A stretch of 64,000 nt of DNA from Pantoea sp. CCBC3-3-1 (lineage in GTDB: Bacteria > Pseudomonadota > Gammaproteobacteria > Enterobacterales > Enterobacteriaceae), in NCBI RefSeq assembly GCF_007981265.1, contig NZ_CP034363.1, positions 3,224,001 through 3,288,000 on the forward strand, given 5' to 3'. The stretch's first letter is position 1, and every line of letters starts with the position of its first letter. The position numbers and the translations under genes were made by a program. Positions 1-9,369 of the stretch are shown piece by piece. The notes beneath the pieces were generated by a model. That model made no database searches. It was not told the origin of the DNA and saw nothing but the letters and a program-made list of their open reading frames with translations.

Positions 1-451
1 CACCGTTACGCCAATTGCGGTGGGCGAAGTCTTTAACAGCATCTGGGACTGTAAGCAGCTGATTGAAGAGCAGCTCATCGACTATATCCGCACCACTATT
101 ACCCATGCTGGTGGCATTACCGGTATGCGTCGTATCGCCGATTTCGCCTCGCTGTATCAGGTACGTACCGGTTCGCATGGCCCGTCCGATCTTTCGCCAG
201 TTTGTATGGCTGCTGCGCTGCATTTCGATCTCTGGGTGCCCAACTTTGGCGTGCAGGAATACATGGGCTATTCCGAGCAGATGATGGAGGTGTTCAGGCA
301 TAGCTGGACCTTTGAAGATGGCTATATGCATCCGGGTGACAAACCGGGCCTTGGCATTGAGTTCGACGAGAAGCTGGCAGCGAAATATCCCTATGAGCCC
401 GCTTATCTGCCGGTCGCTCGTTTAGAAGATGGCACCTTGTGGAACTGGTAA
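1..451 (+). CDS. rspA: RspA, mannonate-dehydratase-like enolase-superfamily protein (3' part only)
   Basis: Only the last ~149 codons are in the window; the reading frame is open from base 2 and ends at TAA 449-451. The segment is nearly identical in wording to the C-terminal part of E. coli RspA, including the stretches [20 protein letters not shown] and the C-terminal DGTLWNW that is typical of the D-mannonate dehydratase subgroup of the enolase superfamily. The family dehydrates sugar acids (D-mannonate or D-gluconate to the 2-keto-3-deoxy acid) in the cytoplasm with Mg2+, although E. coli RspA was first described as a starvation-sensing protein. rspB starts 10 bp downstream, so the two are co-transcribed. 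The metal ligands are upstream of the window and cannot be checked. Confidence 0.93.
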   Translation, partial: TVTPIAVGEVFNSIWDCKQLIEEQLIDYIRTTITHAGGITGMRRIADFASLYQVRTGSHGPSDLSPVCMAAALHFDLWVPNFGVQEYMGYSEQMMEVFRHSWTFEDGYMHPGDKPGLGIEFDEKLAAKYPYEPAYLPVARLEDGTLWNW

Positions 452-461
452 GGAGAGCACC

Positions 462-1472
462 ATGAAAAGCGTTGTTATCGCTAAACCCGGCGAAATGATC
501 GTGGAAGATCGTCCCCTGCCTGAGCCAGCCGCGGGCGAAGTCAGGGTCAAGGTCAACTATGCCAGCATCTGTGGTTCTGATGTACATATCTGGCACGGTC
601 ACAATCCCTTCGCACGCTATCCACGGGTGATTGGCCATGAGTTTTTTGGTGTCATCGATGCGACAGGCGAAGGCGTTGATGCCTCACGCACAGGGGAACG
701 AGTGGCGGTCGATCCGGTCGTCAGCTGCGGTCACTGCTACCCCTGTTCTGTTGGCCGGCCAAACGTTTGTCGCGAATTACAGGTTATTGGCGTTCACCGC
801 GACGGCGGCTTCAGTGAGTACGCGGTTGTCCCAGCCTCAAACGCTTATGTGCTGCCGCAAAGTATTCCTGACAAGCTGGCAAGTCTGGTAGAGCCTTTTA
901 CTATTGCCGCTAATATCTGCGCCTTTCTTAAACCGCAGCCCAACGATGTCGCCCTGATTTTTGGCGCCGGCCCGATGGGATTAACCGCAATTCAGGCACT
1001 GAAAGGCGTGTTTAACGTCCGTAAAGTGATCGTAGCCGATCGGCTGCCTGAAAGGCTACAGATGGCGCTGGAGAATGGCGCTGATGTCGTGCTGGATAAC
1101 AGTGAAATCCCGCTGGCTGCACAGCTGGAAGGGGAGCAACCGACGTTGATTATTGATGCCGCCTGTCATCCTTCGATTCTGTCAGAAGCCGTTGCGCTGG
1201 CTTCACCGGCAGCGCGTATTGGCCTGCTCGGCTTTTCCGGCGAACCCTGCACGGTGACGCAACAAAGCCTGACCAGTAAAGAGCTGTCGCTGTTTACTTC
1301 ACGTCTGAACAGCCATCGTTTTCCTGAAGTCATTAGCTGGATGGAACAGCAAAAAATCCAGCCTGAAAAATTGGTTACTCACTATCTGCCGTTAAGTGAC
1401 ATTGAAGCGGCCATGACCCTTTTCGAAAAAGATCCGCGCAGCTGCTGCAAGGTAATCTTAACGTTCAGCTGA
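462..1472 (+). CDS. rspB: RspB, zinc-dependent medium-chain alcohol/polyol dehydrogenase
   Basis: A 336-residue MDR-family NAD(P)-dependent dehydrogenase that closely follows E. coli RspB. Catalytic zinc ligands are visible at Cys37 and His59-Glu60 (GHE), and the structural zinc cysteines at 89, 92, 95 and 103 (CGHCYPC...C). The Rossmann motif GAGPMG lies near residue 175. The start at 462 is chosen because AAGGAG sits at 450-455; a longer in-frame reading from 429 would overlap rspA and has no ribosome site. It probably oxidises a sugar acid or polyol handled together with RspA and the downstream oxidoreductase; the substrate is not shown by the sequence. Confidence 0.93.
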   Translation: MKSVVIAKPGEMIVEDRPLPEPAAGEVRVKVNYASICGSDVHIWHGHNPFARYPRVIGHEFFGVIDATGEGVDASRTGERVAVDPVVSCGHCYPCSVGRPNVCRELQVIGVHRDGGFSEYAVVPASNAYVLPQSIPDKLASLVEPFTIAANICAFLKPQPNDVALIFGAGPMGLTAIQALKGVFNVRKVIVADRLPERLQMALENGADVVLDNSEIPLAAQLEGEQPTLIIDAACHPSILSEAVALASPAARIGLLGFSGEPCTVTQQSLTSKELSLFTSRLNSHRFPEVISWMEQQKIQPEKLVTHYLPLSDIEAAMTLFEKDPRSCCKVILTFS

Positions 1473-1510
1473 CGGGCACCAGGCTTACCGTACTAAGTCG
1501 TATTCGGTCT

Positions 1511-1530
1511 GGGAGCAGGTTCAGGCTCCC
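1511..1530 (+). other. Intercistronic hairpin between rspB and the MFS gene
   Basis: GGGAGC (1511-1516) and GCTCCC (1525-1530) pair around an 8-nt loop in the 118-bp rspB-transporter gap. No U-run follows, so it looks like an mRNA-stabilising or processing hairpin within one operon rather than a terminator. Confidence 0.35.
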
Positions 1531-1590
1531 GGTATCAGGACTCTGCCGCGGAAAGAGAATCTATAAATTAGAAAAAACCAGGGTACTCCT

Positions 1591-2874
1591 ATGTTTAAAA
1601 ATCTCCGCTGGACCATCGTTCTGCTGCTTTTTCTGGTGTACATGATCAACTATCTGGATCGTGTCGCGCTTTCGCTGACCGTGCCGATGATCGAAAAAGA
1701 TCTGCTGCTCAATGCCGAGCAGTTTGGTCTGATCTTCGGCAGCTTCTTCTTCGGTTATGCCATCTTTAATTTTATCGGCGGCCTGGCTACCGATAAATTC
1801 GGCCCCACGCTGGTACTGGGCGTGGCAGTAGGAATGTGGTCACTGTTCTGCGGCTTTACTGCACTGGCGACTGGCTTCTGGTCGATGCTAATCCTGCGCA
1901 TATTGTTCGGCATGGCAGAAGGCCCGATCTGCGCCTCCGCCAACAAAGCGATTAATGGCTGGTTTCCCAAAAAACAGGCAGCCACGGCGATGGGCTTTCT
2001 CAGCGCAGGTTCACCGCTGGGGGGCGCAGTCGCCGGCCCGATTATCGGCTATCTTGCGCTCGCCTTTGGCTGGCGTCCGGCCTTCGTCATCATCTGCTCG
2101 ATTGGGATTGTCTGGATGGTAATTTGGTTTTTTATTGCCGCTGATAATCCATTGAAAAGCCGTCGCGTCAGCGCAGAAGAGCAGGCGCTGATTACCCGCC
2201 TGAAAGAAGAACAGACTACGCCGGATGAGGAACTGGCACAGGCCGCTCATGGCCTTGGTTATTATCTGCGTCAGCCGATTATCCTCGTTACCGCTTTCGC
2301 CTTCTTTTGCTATAACTACATTCTGTTTTTCTTCCTCAGCTGGTTCCCGGCCTATCTGGTTCAGGCCCATAGCCTGGATATTAAATCAATGAGTATGACC
2401 ACCGTGATCCCCTGGGTGGTCGGCTTTGTCGGGTTGGCGCTGGGCGGCTGGATCTCCGACAAAATTTTCAACATCACCGGTAAGCTCCTGCTTTCACGAA
2501 AAATTGTGTTAGTCGTCTCTCTCTTCGCCGCAGCCTTGTGCGTGGCCCTTGCCGGTTCGGTTAAGGGCGTTTACCCCGCCGTGATCCTGATGTCGGTCTC
2601 AATCTTTTTCCTCTACATCACCGGGGCGATTTACTGGGCGATTATCCAGGATGTGGTGCATAAAAGCCGCGTCGGCGGCATTAGCGGCTTTATCCATCTT
2701 ATCGGTAGCCTCTCCGGCATTGTCGGCCCGGTCGTAACCGGTTACATCGTGCATCACACCGGTAAATTCGACAGCGCTTTTATTCTGGCGGGCGTCGTTG
2801 CGGCGCTGGGTGCCGTGCTGGTTCTGCTGGTGATCAAAAGCCCAAAAAGTACGAAAACGCCGGTTTCAGTTTAG
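1591..2874 (+). CDS. MFS transporter, anion:cation symporter (ACS) type, probable sugar-acid uptake
   Basis: A 427-residue inner-membrane protein with 12 predicted helices in two halves split by a charged loop near residues 195-225. The N-terminal YMINYLDRVALSLTVPMI and the GFLSAGSPLGGAVAGPIIG stretch are typical of ACS-family symporters such as the glucarate, galactonate and hexuronate carriers. It lies between rspB and a mannitol-dehydrogenase-family gene, a slot that also holds a transporter gene (ydfJ) in the E. coli rsp region. By context it should import the sugar acid broken down by RspA/RspB. The exact substrate cannot be read from the sequence. Confidence 0.85.
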   Translation: MFKNLRWTIVLLLFLVYMINYLDRVALSLTVPMIEKDLLLNAEQFGLIFGSFFFGYAIFNFIGGLATDKFGPTLVLGVAVGMWSLFCGFTALATGFWSMLILRILFGMAEGPICASANKAINGWFPKKQAATAMGFLSAGSPLGGAVAGPIIGYLALAFGWRPAFVIICSIGIVWMVIWFFIAADNPLKSRRVSAEEQALITRLKEEQTTPDEELAQAAHGLGYYLRQPIILVTAFAFFCYNYILFFFLSWFPAYLVQAHSLDIKSMSMTTVIPWVVGFVGLALGGWISDKIFNITGKLLLSRKIVLVVSLFAAALCVALAGSVKGVYPAVILMSVSIFFLYITGAIYWAIIQDVVHKSRVGGISGFIHLIGSLSGIVGPVVTGYIVHHTGKFDSAFILAGVVAALGAVLVLLVIKSPKSTKTPVSV

Positions 2875-2920
2875 TTGCTGTGGGTACGCACTGGCGTACC
2901 CTGTTGATTAAGGAGTATGT

Positions 2921-4393
2921 ATGCTGTCCGTTGAAACATTACCCGCAGGGACTTTGATCCCCCATTACGACCGCAGCGCCTTACGCACGCGCATCGTGCA
3001 TATAGGTTTTGGTGCCTTTCATCGCGCTCATCAGGCGGTATGCACGGATATTCTGGCCGCCGAGCATAACAGCGACTGGGGTTACTGCGAGTGCGGCATT
3101 ACCCTGAACAATAACGGCGAGCTGTTCAATGCATTGCGTCAACAGGACCTGCTTTATAGCGTGACGGAAAAAGCCGATGACGGCCTGCACACCCGCGTAG
3201 TGGGTGTAGTAACACAGGCGCTATATCGTAACTGCGACGGTATCGAAAAAATTATTAGCGCGATGTGTCAGCCTGACGTCGCGATCGTGTCCATGACGGT
3301 GACAGAAAAAGGCTACTGCTATCAGCCTGCAACCGGCCAGCTGAATCTTGACCATCCGGCCATCGTACACGACCTGGCGCACCCTGAAGATCCGCAATCT
3401 CTGCCGGGGATTATTCTGGCAGCGATTAAGCGCCGTCGCGACGCCAGCCTTCCACCTTTTAGCGTGATGTCCTGTGACAACATGCCTGAAAATGGTCACG
3501 TTACCCGCAACGTCGTGGTACAGCTGGCAGAGCAGCAGGATCGCCAGCTTGCTGATTATATCCGACAGAATATTACCTTCCCGTCGACCATGGTCGACCG
3601 CATTGTGCCAGCCATGACGGCCGAAGCTTTTCAGTCTTTAAGTCATAAACTGGGCTGTGCCGATCCGGTGGGCGTTGAATGCGAACCTTTTTTCCAGTGG
3701 GTCATCGAGGATAAATTTGTTAGCGGTCGTCCGGCGTGGGAAAAAGCCGGCGCCGAACTGGTAGCCGATGTCCTGCCTTATGAAGAGATGAAGCTGCGTA
3801 TGCTGAACGGCAGTCATTCTCTGCTGGCTTATACCGGCTATCTGGCGGGTTACGAGACCATCAGCGAGTGCATGGACGATGCTGATTACCAGCTGGCCGC
3901 GCGCAAACTCATGCTTGATGAGCAGGCGCCAACGCTGAGAACGACCGGCGTTGATTTGGTTGCCTATGCCGACTCCCTGATTGCACGCTATAAAAACCGG
4001 GCGATTAAACATCGGACTTATCAGATCGCGACAGATGGCACGCAAAAATTACCGCAGCGCTGGCTCGACAGCATTCGCTGGCATCTTCGCAACGGCAGTC
4101 GTTTTGAACTGCTGGCGCTGTGCGTTGCCAGCTGGATACGTTTCGTAAAGGGCGTTGATGAACAGGGAAAAGCATTTGTTATCAACGATCCATTACGGTC
4201 TGAGCTGGCGCGATTAACCCAAAGCAGCGCGGAAGGTGAACCACGTGTTACCGCTCTGCTTTCGCTGAAAGAAGTCTTTGGCGAAGACCTGCCGGACAAC
4301 TCGCTATTCCGGGATCGCGTTACGCATTACTACCAGCTGTTATTGCTTTCAGGTGCAAAAGCTGCGGTTCGTCAGGCGATCCGCGCCGGGTAA
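2921..4393 (+). CDS. Mannitol-dehydrogenase-family oxidoreductase (YdfI-like, fructuronate reductase type)
   Basis: A 490-residue polyol-specific long-chain dehydrogenase. The N-terminal nucleotide-binding motif is GFGAFHRAHQA (29-39), and the catalytic signature Lys-x4-Asn-x2-His is present as Lys291, Asn296 and His299 in KLRMLNGSH. The family interconverts mannitol/fructose, mannonate/fructuronate, altronate/tagaturonate or arabinitol/xylulose using NAD(H). AAGGAG precedes the ATG by 6-7 nt. Position and length (E. coli YdfI is about 486 residues) suggest the YdfI orthologue. In this cluster it would convert a ketohexuronate to the aldonate that RspA dehydrates, which is an inference from context. 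Confidence 0.88.
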   Translation: MLSVETLPAGTLIPHYDRSALRTRIVHIGFGAFHRAHQAVCTDILAAEHNSDWGYCECGITLNNNGELFNALRQQDLLYSVTEKADDGLHTRVVGVVTQALYRNCDGIEKIISAMCQPDVAIVSMTVTEKGYCYQPATGQLNLDHPAIVHDLAHPEDPQSLPGIILAAIKRRRDASLPPFSVMSCDNMPENGHVTRNVVVQLAEQQDRQLADYIRQNITFPSTMVDRIVPAMTAEAFQSLSHKLGCADPVGVECEPFFQWVIEDKFVSGRPAWEKAGAELVADVLPYEEMKLRMLNGSHSLLAYTGYLAGYETISECMDDADYQLAARKLMLDEQAPTLRTTGVDLVAYADSLIARYKNRAIKHRTYQIATDGTQKLPQRWLDSIRWHLRNGSRFELLALCVASWIRFVKGVDEQGKAFVINDPLRSELARLTQSSAEGEPRVTALLSLKEVFGEDLPDNSLFRDRVTHYYQLLLLSGAKAAVRQAIRAG

Positions 4394-4411
4394 TGGTTTC
4401 ATGGCAAAAGG

Positions 4412-4464
4412 GCTGGCGCTGGTGCATCAGGCTGATTAGACTGATCTTCCCAGCGTCAGCTTTT
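4412..4464 (+). terminator. Possible terminator or attenuator between ydfI-like gene and rspR
   Basis: An 11-bp arm at 4412-4422 (GCTGGCGCTGG) pairs with 4450-4460 (CCAGCGTCAGC) with one mismatch, followed by TTTT. The loop is long (27 nt) and can form inner pairs. It would separate the catabolic genes from the regulator gene. Confidence 0.45.
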
Positions 4465-4493
4465 ATGACGCCTTATCGGAATGAAATTACCGA

Positions 4494-5180
4494 ATGTCAA
4501 TGACCTACACCATCACCGCCAGCGAACCCGTTAATCAGCAGATTTATCGTTTTCTGCGCCAGGATATTGTCACCTGTGCCATCCCTCCCGGATCGTTGCT
4601 GTCAGAAAAAGAAGTGTCGAGCCGTTTTGACGTTTCCCGTCAGCCGGTGCGTGAAGCCTTTATTAAACTGGCCGAAGCTGGACTGGTACAGATCCTGCCG
4701 CAGCGCGGTACCTTTGTGCGTCGCATCTCTGCCCAGCGGGTCGCCGATGGCCGTTTTATCCGCGAAGCGGTTGAAGTCGCGGTTGTACGCAGGGCGGCAC
4801 TGGAAGCCACACCGGAAGCCCTGGCTTTGCTGGAGCATAATTTACAGCTACAGAAAATGTCGGCGGAACGTCAGAACAGCCAGGCATTTTTGCTGCTGGA
4901 TGATGAGTTCCACCGTCTGATTGCGCAAAGCATTAACTGTGAGCTTGCCTGGGAGACGGTGGAAAATATCAAGGCCACCATGGATCGGGTGCGCTTTCTG
5001 ACGTTGAGTAAAGTCTCGCCGCCAGAAAGCCTGATTGCGCAGCACAATGAAATCTATCAGGCGCTGCTGGCAAAAAACGCCGATGCCGCCGAACAGGCTC
5101 TGCGTCGCCATCTTCAGGAGATGATTTTTTCCATCACGCCTATTGCCGAGCAAAACAGCGAATGGTTTGAACAGCCCTGA
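4494..5180 (+). CDS. rspR: GntR/FadR-family regulator of the rsp cluster (YdfH/RspR-like)
   Basis: A 228-residue transcription factor, the same length as E. coli YdfH (RspR). Residues ~16-75 form the GntR winged helix, with SEKEVSSRFDVSRQPVREAF as the HTH; residues ~90-215 form the FCD ligand domain with its metal-binding histidine positions (DDEFHRLI, RQHxxI-like QHNEIYQAL, RRHLQEM). It most likely represses the rsp genes and is released by a sugar acid; E. coli RspR is reported to act on rspA. ATG codons at 4494 and 4500 are both in frame and neither has a strong ribosome site, so the start is uncertain by two codons. Confidence 0.9.
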   Translation: MSMTYTITASEPVNQQIYRFLRQDIVTCAIPPGSLLSEKEVSSRFDVSRQPVREAFIKLAEAGLVQILPQRGTFVRRISAQRVADGRFIREAVEVAVVRRAALEATPEALALLEHNLQLQKMSAERQNSQAFLLLDDEFHRLIAQSINCELAWETVENIKATMDRVRFLTLSKVSPPESLIAQHNEIYQALLAKNADAAEQALRRHLQEMIFSITPIAEQNSEWFEQP

Positions 5181-5182
5181 TA

Positions 5183-7234
5183 TCAGGTCGGAAGCGCTGG
5201 CCATCTTTCTGTCGGATAGAGTGCCAGACGGATGTTGAATAAGTAGAACAGCGGGCGAAACAGCGCCGGTTCACAGCGGCTGGCGGCTTCGGTTTGCAGC
5301 AGCAGTCCATTTAGCGCCTCCAGCAATGACTGGGGCGGTTCACGCGAAATATTCTTCAACCGTTTCTTAAAATACTGATTAATTTCAAACATCAGCACAT
5401 TGGTTTCCAGCGAATATTCTTTGAGGATCGCCTGATGGCGGCCGTAGAAATCATAGCAGTTAACGCCCAGCCAGATTTCAGTGATCAGATTTCCGCCCAG
5501 CGCCACGTTTGCCATGGGATCGATTTTGTTACGTGGCAAAATAATATTAATTTTATCAATCTGGCTCGCCACAAATTGCTGGCGGGATAGCAGCGTCGCG
5601 GCGTTAAGGTTTATTTCGCTGATAAACTGAAGCAGTTCTTTAATACCTTTTCGCAACACGCGCCGGGCAGTCCAGGCCGGTCTTTTATTACGGATGACCG
5701 AGGTAATCACCACAGCCAGCACAATCCCCACTACGGTTGAAATTGCCGCGTTGATAATCGATAACAAATCGGGTTTAAGGTGATGCGCCATGCCGATAAA
5801 ACCAGGGATTTGCGTGGCAATAATCAACCCAATAAAATTGGTCGCCGGATTAGCAATAACCAATCCAAGGGCGAACAGCCCCGGCGCAAGGCAAATAATC
5901 AATGATTCATAGGTCGTGGTGCCCGGAATAATAATCCCGACGTACAGCACGCTGATAACGATGGCAATGACCACGCCTTTTAAGAAGACCTTCATTGAAG
6001 CAACGGGGCTGTCCAGAGCCGCGAAAAACGAGCAGACCACGGCGGCCATCATCGGTGCCGTTGAACCATCTTTCCAGCCCGTGCCAATCCAGAACAGGCA
6101 ACCCAGCATCGTTGCGGCAAAAGCGGTAAAGCAGGATAAAAGCATTAACCCTTTGTCGGCATGTTTTTTAATCAGCTTTTGCCCGCCGCGCTGTTTTTTA
6201 CTGCTGATCAAGCTAACCCGCTCCCTGGCGCCAAAATAACTTTCCGCTACCCGGACAAAATTAAGCAGTCGCTCAAGCAGCCCAACAAGCAACAGCCCCT
6301 CTTCCGCGTTCATGTCGCCATGATAGTAGCGCCTTTCGATCTCATCCTGCGCCGCAGCAAGGTCCGCCTGTATTGCCTGTGCGTTACCGCTCTGCTCCGG
6401 ACTGTTGAGCCAGACAAGAAAATGGTTGAACGCTTCAGCGACAAAATCCGGCAGGCGGATATCCTGTTCGGCCAGTAAACTCAGGCGCTTCTCAATGGCG
6501 GTCAGCGTGGGGATGAGATAAGAAAGGTGCTGATATTGGGCGCCCACCAGGCGAATGAGCTTTCGGGCAGCGTCGCCTTCGTAAACACAATGGGTAATCA
6601 GCGATTCAACGGTGGCAGGATAACTGGCCATCTGAACCAGAATATGCTCTCTTTCCGGCGAAGGGTTTTTTGCCTCAACGGTCAGCAGCTCGTTACAAAG
6701 TTTTTTGGCGCTGTCGAACCAGTGATTGACGCTATTTTCCAGCAGGCTGCGCATTCGCACCGGGAAAACCAGCATATGCACCAGCGCGCTACAAATAATG
6801 GCAACGGTAATCTCTTCTATACGCGAAATGACCGTGTAGGTAATAGAAAGCGGCGTAGTAACATCCGCAAAGCCCATAATGGCCGCACTGTATCCTGCCA
6901 GCATAAAGACATAGCTTTTCGGCGTGCGATCGTGCAGCGAAAGGTATAAACAACAGGCAACCCACAGCGAAACGCTGAAGCTGAACAGGATCGGCGTGGT
7001 AACGGTAACCGGATAGATGAGAAAAATAAAAATCCCGCCCAGCACGGTGCCAAGCAGACGAAACAGCGCTTTTGACAGCGTCGAAGCAGAATAGAGCTGC
7101 GAGATAACATAGACTGAAACCATCGCCCACGCTGGCTTATCAAGATTTAGCACCAGCGCAATATATAAAGCTAAAAATGCCGCGATGCCGGTTTTCAGGG
7201 CAAACAGCAGGGCATTTTTTGACAACCATTTCAT
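5183..7234 (-). CDS. FUSC-family inner-membrane protein, aromatic-acid-exporter-like (AaeB type)
   Basis: A 683-residue protein with the duplicated FUSC layout: about six membrane helices at residues ~10-165, a soluble helical domain ~170-355, a second helical bundle ~360-510 and a soluble tail. AaeB and relatives export aromatic acids, normally with an HlyD-like partner (AaeA). No AaeA/AaeX-like gene is adjacent here, so the partner must be elsewhere or absent. ATG at 7234 is preferred; a TTG two codons earlier is possible. It ends 2 bp from the convergent rspR stop. The substrate is unknown. Confidence 0.75.
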   Translation of the reverse strand: MKWLSKNALLFALKTGIAAFLALYIALVLNLDKPAWAMVSVYVISQLYSASTLSKALFRLLGTVLGGIFIFLIYPVTVTTPILFSFSVSLWVACCLYLSLHDRTPKSYVFMLAGYSAAIMGFADVTTPLSITYTVISRIEEITVAIICSALVHMLVFPVRMRSLLENSVNHWFDSAKKLCNELLTVEAKNPSPEREHILVQMASYPATVESLITHCVYEGDAARKLIRLVGAQYQHLSYLIPTLTAIEKRLSLLAEQDIRLPDFVAEAFNHFLVWLNSPEQSGNAQAIQADLAAAQDEIERRYYHGDMNAEEGLLLVGLLERLLNFVRVAESYFGARERVSLISSKKQRGGQKLIKKHADKGLMLLSCFTAFAATMLGCLFWIGTGWKDGSTAPMMAAVVCSFFAALDSPVASMKVFLKGVVIAIVISVLYVGIIIPGTTTYESLIICLAPGLFALGLVIANPATNFIGLIIATQIPGFIGMAHHLKPDLLSIINAAISTVVGIVLAVVITSVIRNKRPAWTARRVLRKGIKELLQFISEINLNAATLLSRQQFVASQIDKINIILPRNKIDPMANVALGGNLITEIWLGVNCYDFYGRHQAILKEYSLETNVLMFEINQYFKKRLKNISREPPQSLLEALNGLLLQTEAASRCEPALFRPLFYLFNIRLALYPTERWPALPT

Positions 7235-7343
7235 GAACAACAGCTCGCGACGAATTAAAAGGCTATTTTATCCCGAGCGGAAAAAGATTAGCGCCCTTCT
7301 GCTGGCTGAAGTTGTAACAAAATTACTGAAAAAGCAGGAAATT

Positions 7344-7364
7344 CAGGGGCGCATCCGGCCCCTG
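7344..7364 (-). terminator. Probable fbaB terminator hairpin
   Basis: CAGGGGC arms at 7344-7350 and 7358-7364 pair perfectly just downstream of the fbaB stop on the minus strand. Only a weak A/T stretch follows, so termination strength is uncertain. Confidence 0.5.
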
Positions 7365-7373
7365 AATCATCAG

Positions 7374-8426
7374 TCAGGCGATGGTGACATCTTTCGCCAG
7401 ATAGACATCCTGCACGGCGTTAATCAGCGCCACGCCCTCTTTCATCGATTTTTTAAAGGCTTTACGGCCGAGAATCAGCCCCATTCCCCCCGCGCGTTTA
7501 TTAATGACCGCGGTGCGCACGGATTCCGCGGTGTCGGTTTCGCCAGCCGAAGCGCCGCCAGAGTTAATCAGCCCTGCGCGTCCCATATAGCAGTTCGCCA
7601 GCTGGTAACGCACCAGATCGATGGGGTTATCGCTGGTCAGCTTGCTGTAAACCCGCTCATCGGTAGAGCCAAATTTCAGGGCATTATAACCGCCGTTATT
7701 TTCCGCCAGTTTTTGTTTAACGATATCGGCACCGATAGTGGCAGCCAGATGATTGGCCTGGCCGGTTAAATCGGCGCTGGCATGATAATCCACGCCATCT
7801 TTTTTGAAGCCATTGTTGCGCAGATAAGCCCAAAGCACGGTGACCATCCCCAGCTCGTGCGCCCGCTCAAAAGCATGTGAGATATCTTCCAGCTGGCGGC
7901 GGGACTGCTCAGAGCCAAAGTAGATAGTTGCGCCAACCGCCACGGCTCCCATATTGAAAGCCTGTTCAACACTGGCGTACAGCGTCTGGTCGTACTGCGT
8001 GGGATAGCTCAACGTTTCGTTATGATTCAGTTTCACCAGAAAGGGAATACGGTGTGCATAGCGGCGTGAAACCGAAGCCAGCACGCCGTAGGTTGAGGCG
8101 ACACAGTTACAACCCGCTTCAATGGCCAGTTCGACGATGTTTTTGGGATCGAAATAGAGCGGATTCGCGGCAAAAGAGGCCCCGGCAGAATGCTCCACGC
8201 CCTGATCCACAGGCAGAATGGAAAGGTAGCCCGTGCCCGCCAGGCGACCGGTGTTATACAGCGTTTGCATATTACGCAACACGGTTGGTGAACGGTCGTT
8301 ATCGACCATCACCCGGTCAACATAATCCGCACCCGGCAGATAAAGGCTGTCTGCGGGGATGGTCATGCAGCGATGTTGCAAAAGAGAGTCTGCTTCTTTG
8401 CCCAGTAACTGTACGATGTCCGTCAT
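7374..8426 (-). CDS. fbaB: Class I fructose-bisphosphate aldolase FbaB
   Basis: A 350-residue DhnA-type class I aldolase, the same length as E. coli FbaB. It cleaves fructose 1,6-bisphosphate to dihydroxyacetone phosphate and glyceraldehyde 3-phosphate through a Schiff base, active mainly in gluconeogenic growth. The Schiff-base lysine is Lys237 in GADIVKQKL. Conserved DQGVEH (74-79) and the C-terminal phosphate-binding [12 protein letters not shown] are present. The start at 8426 is chosen because AGGAG lies 6 nt upstream; the frame stays open to 8603, but that 59-codon extension is not conserved. It sits downstream of thiMD but is separated by 142 bp, so it probably has its own promoter. 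Confidence 0.96.
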   Translation of the reverse strand: MTDIVQLLGKEADSLLQHRCMTIPADSLYLPGADYVDRVMVDNDRSPTVLRNMQTLYNTGRLAGTGYLSILPVDQGVEHSAGASFAANPLYFDPKNIVELAIEAGCNCVASTYGVLASVSRRYAHRIPFLVKLNHNETLSYPTQYDQTLYASVEQAFNMGAVAVGATIYFGSEQSRRQLEDISHAFERAHELGMVTVLWAYLRNNGFKKDGVDYHASADLTGQANHLAATIGADIVKQKLAENNGGYNALKFGSTDERVYSKLTSDNPIDLVRYQLANCYMGRAGLINSGGASAGETDTAESVRTAVINKRAGGMGLILGRKAFKKSMKEGVALINAVQDVYLAKDVTIA

Positions 8427-8568
8427 GTAAACTCCTGTTGGTGTATGAGAGCAAACGCCCCCGGCTGAAATGCCTGACCCCCAACAGCGTGGACCCGCAA
8501 CCGCGCTTAAGGCAAATTGCTGACTCCATTTTTCAGAACCTTCCCCATAAAGTTTTTTGCCAGATGCG

Positions 8569-9369
8569 CTACCACCAGCGATAAAAATGGTGCACCGGCC
8601 CAAAACCTGCGCCCACTTCCAGCGTATCCGCCTGTTCCAGCGCGACCTGAAGCCACTGTTTGGCTTCGCGGACGGTTGTTATCCAGTCCTGATGACGCGG
8701 GCGTAGCGCCGCCAGGGCAGAAGAGAGCGTACAGCCGGTACCATGCGTATTTTTTGTCGGCACGCGCAGAGCGGTGAAACGCTGCTCCAGTTGAGGCGTG
8801 AACAGCCAGTCAGGGCTTTCTTCATCGCTCAGGTGGCCGCCTTTCATTAATACCGCCTGACAGCCCATTTCCAGCAGTGCCCTGCCCTGCTGCCGCATCT
8901 CGTCTTCATCACGGGCAATTGCACAGCCCAGCAATGCAGCCGCTTCGGGCAGATTGGGCGTAATCAGCGAAGCCTGAGGTAAAAGACGCTCCCGCAGCGT
9001 CTTTACTGCGCGCTCCGACAACAGCGGATCGCCGCTTTTGGCCAGCATAACGGTATCCAGTACCAGCCAGGGAATCTCAGCCCATTGCAACCCCTGCGCG
9101 ACCACCTCAACAATATCGGAGTCATGCAGCATGCCGATTTTAACGCTGTCGATTCGTACATCACTCAGCACAGAGGAAAGCTGCGCTGCAACGAAATCCG
9201 CATCGACAGGAAAGACGGATTGCACGCCGCACGTATTTTGCGCTACCAGTGCGGTAATCACGCTGGTGCCGTAAGCACCCAGCGCTGAAAAAGTTTTGAG
9301 ATCGGCCTGAATGCCTGCCCCACCGCTGGGATCGGTGCCGGCAATTGTCAGCGCGTTGATTCGTTTCAT
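8569..9369 (-). CDS. thiD: Hydroxymethylpyrimidine/phosphomethylpyrimidine kinase ThiD
   Basis: A 266-residue ribokinase-fold kinase that phosphorylates HMP to HMP-P and HMP-PP for thiamin synthesis and salvage. Visible motifs: N-terminal [18 protein letters not shown] (substrate and ATP site) and the C-terminal anion hole [13 protein letters not shown] with the catalytic-region GTGC. Length matches the family. Its ATG overlaps the thiM stop by 4 bp (ATGA, 9366-9369), so translation is coupled to thiM, and it shares the TPP riboswitch upstream of thiM. Confidence 0.96.
   Translation of the reverse strand: MKRINALTIAGTDPSGGAGIQADLKTFSALGAYGTSVITALVAQNTCGVQSVFPVDADFVAAQLSSVLSDVRIDSVKIGMLHDSDIVEVVAQGLQWAEIPWLVLDTVMLAKSGDPLLSERAVKTLRERLLPQASLITPNLPEAAALLGCAIARDEDEMRQQGRALLEMGCQAVLMKGGHLSDEESPDWLFTPQLEQRFTALRVPTKNTHGTGCTLSSALAALRPRHQDWITTVREAKQWLQVALEQADTLEVGAGFGPVHHFYRWW

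Noticed and set aside
1..451. rspA as a truncated pseudogene
   Set aside because: The gene is cut by the window edge, not by a mutation; the visible part is intact.
7185..7769. A 194-codon plus-strand frame across the fbaB 3' end
   Set aside because: It runs antisense to fbaB and into the intergenic region; it has no recognisable domain or ribosome site.
8427..8603. N-terminal extension of fbaB to 8603
   Set aside because: The 59 extra codons have no homology to the aldolase, while ATG 8426 has AGGAG at good spacing and gives exactly the E. coli length.
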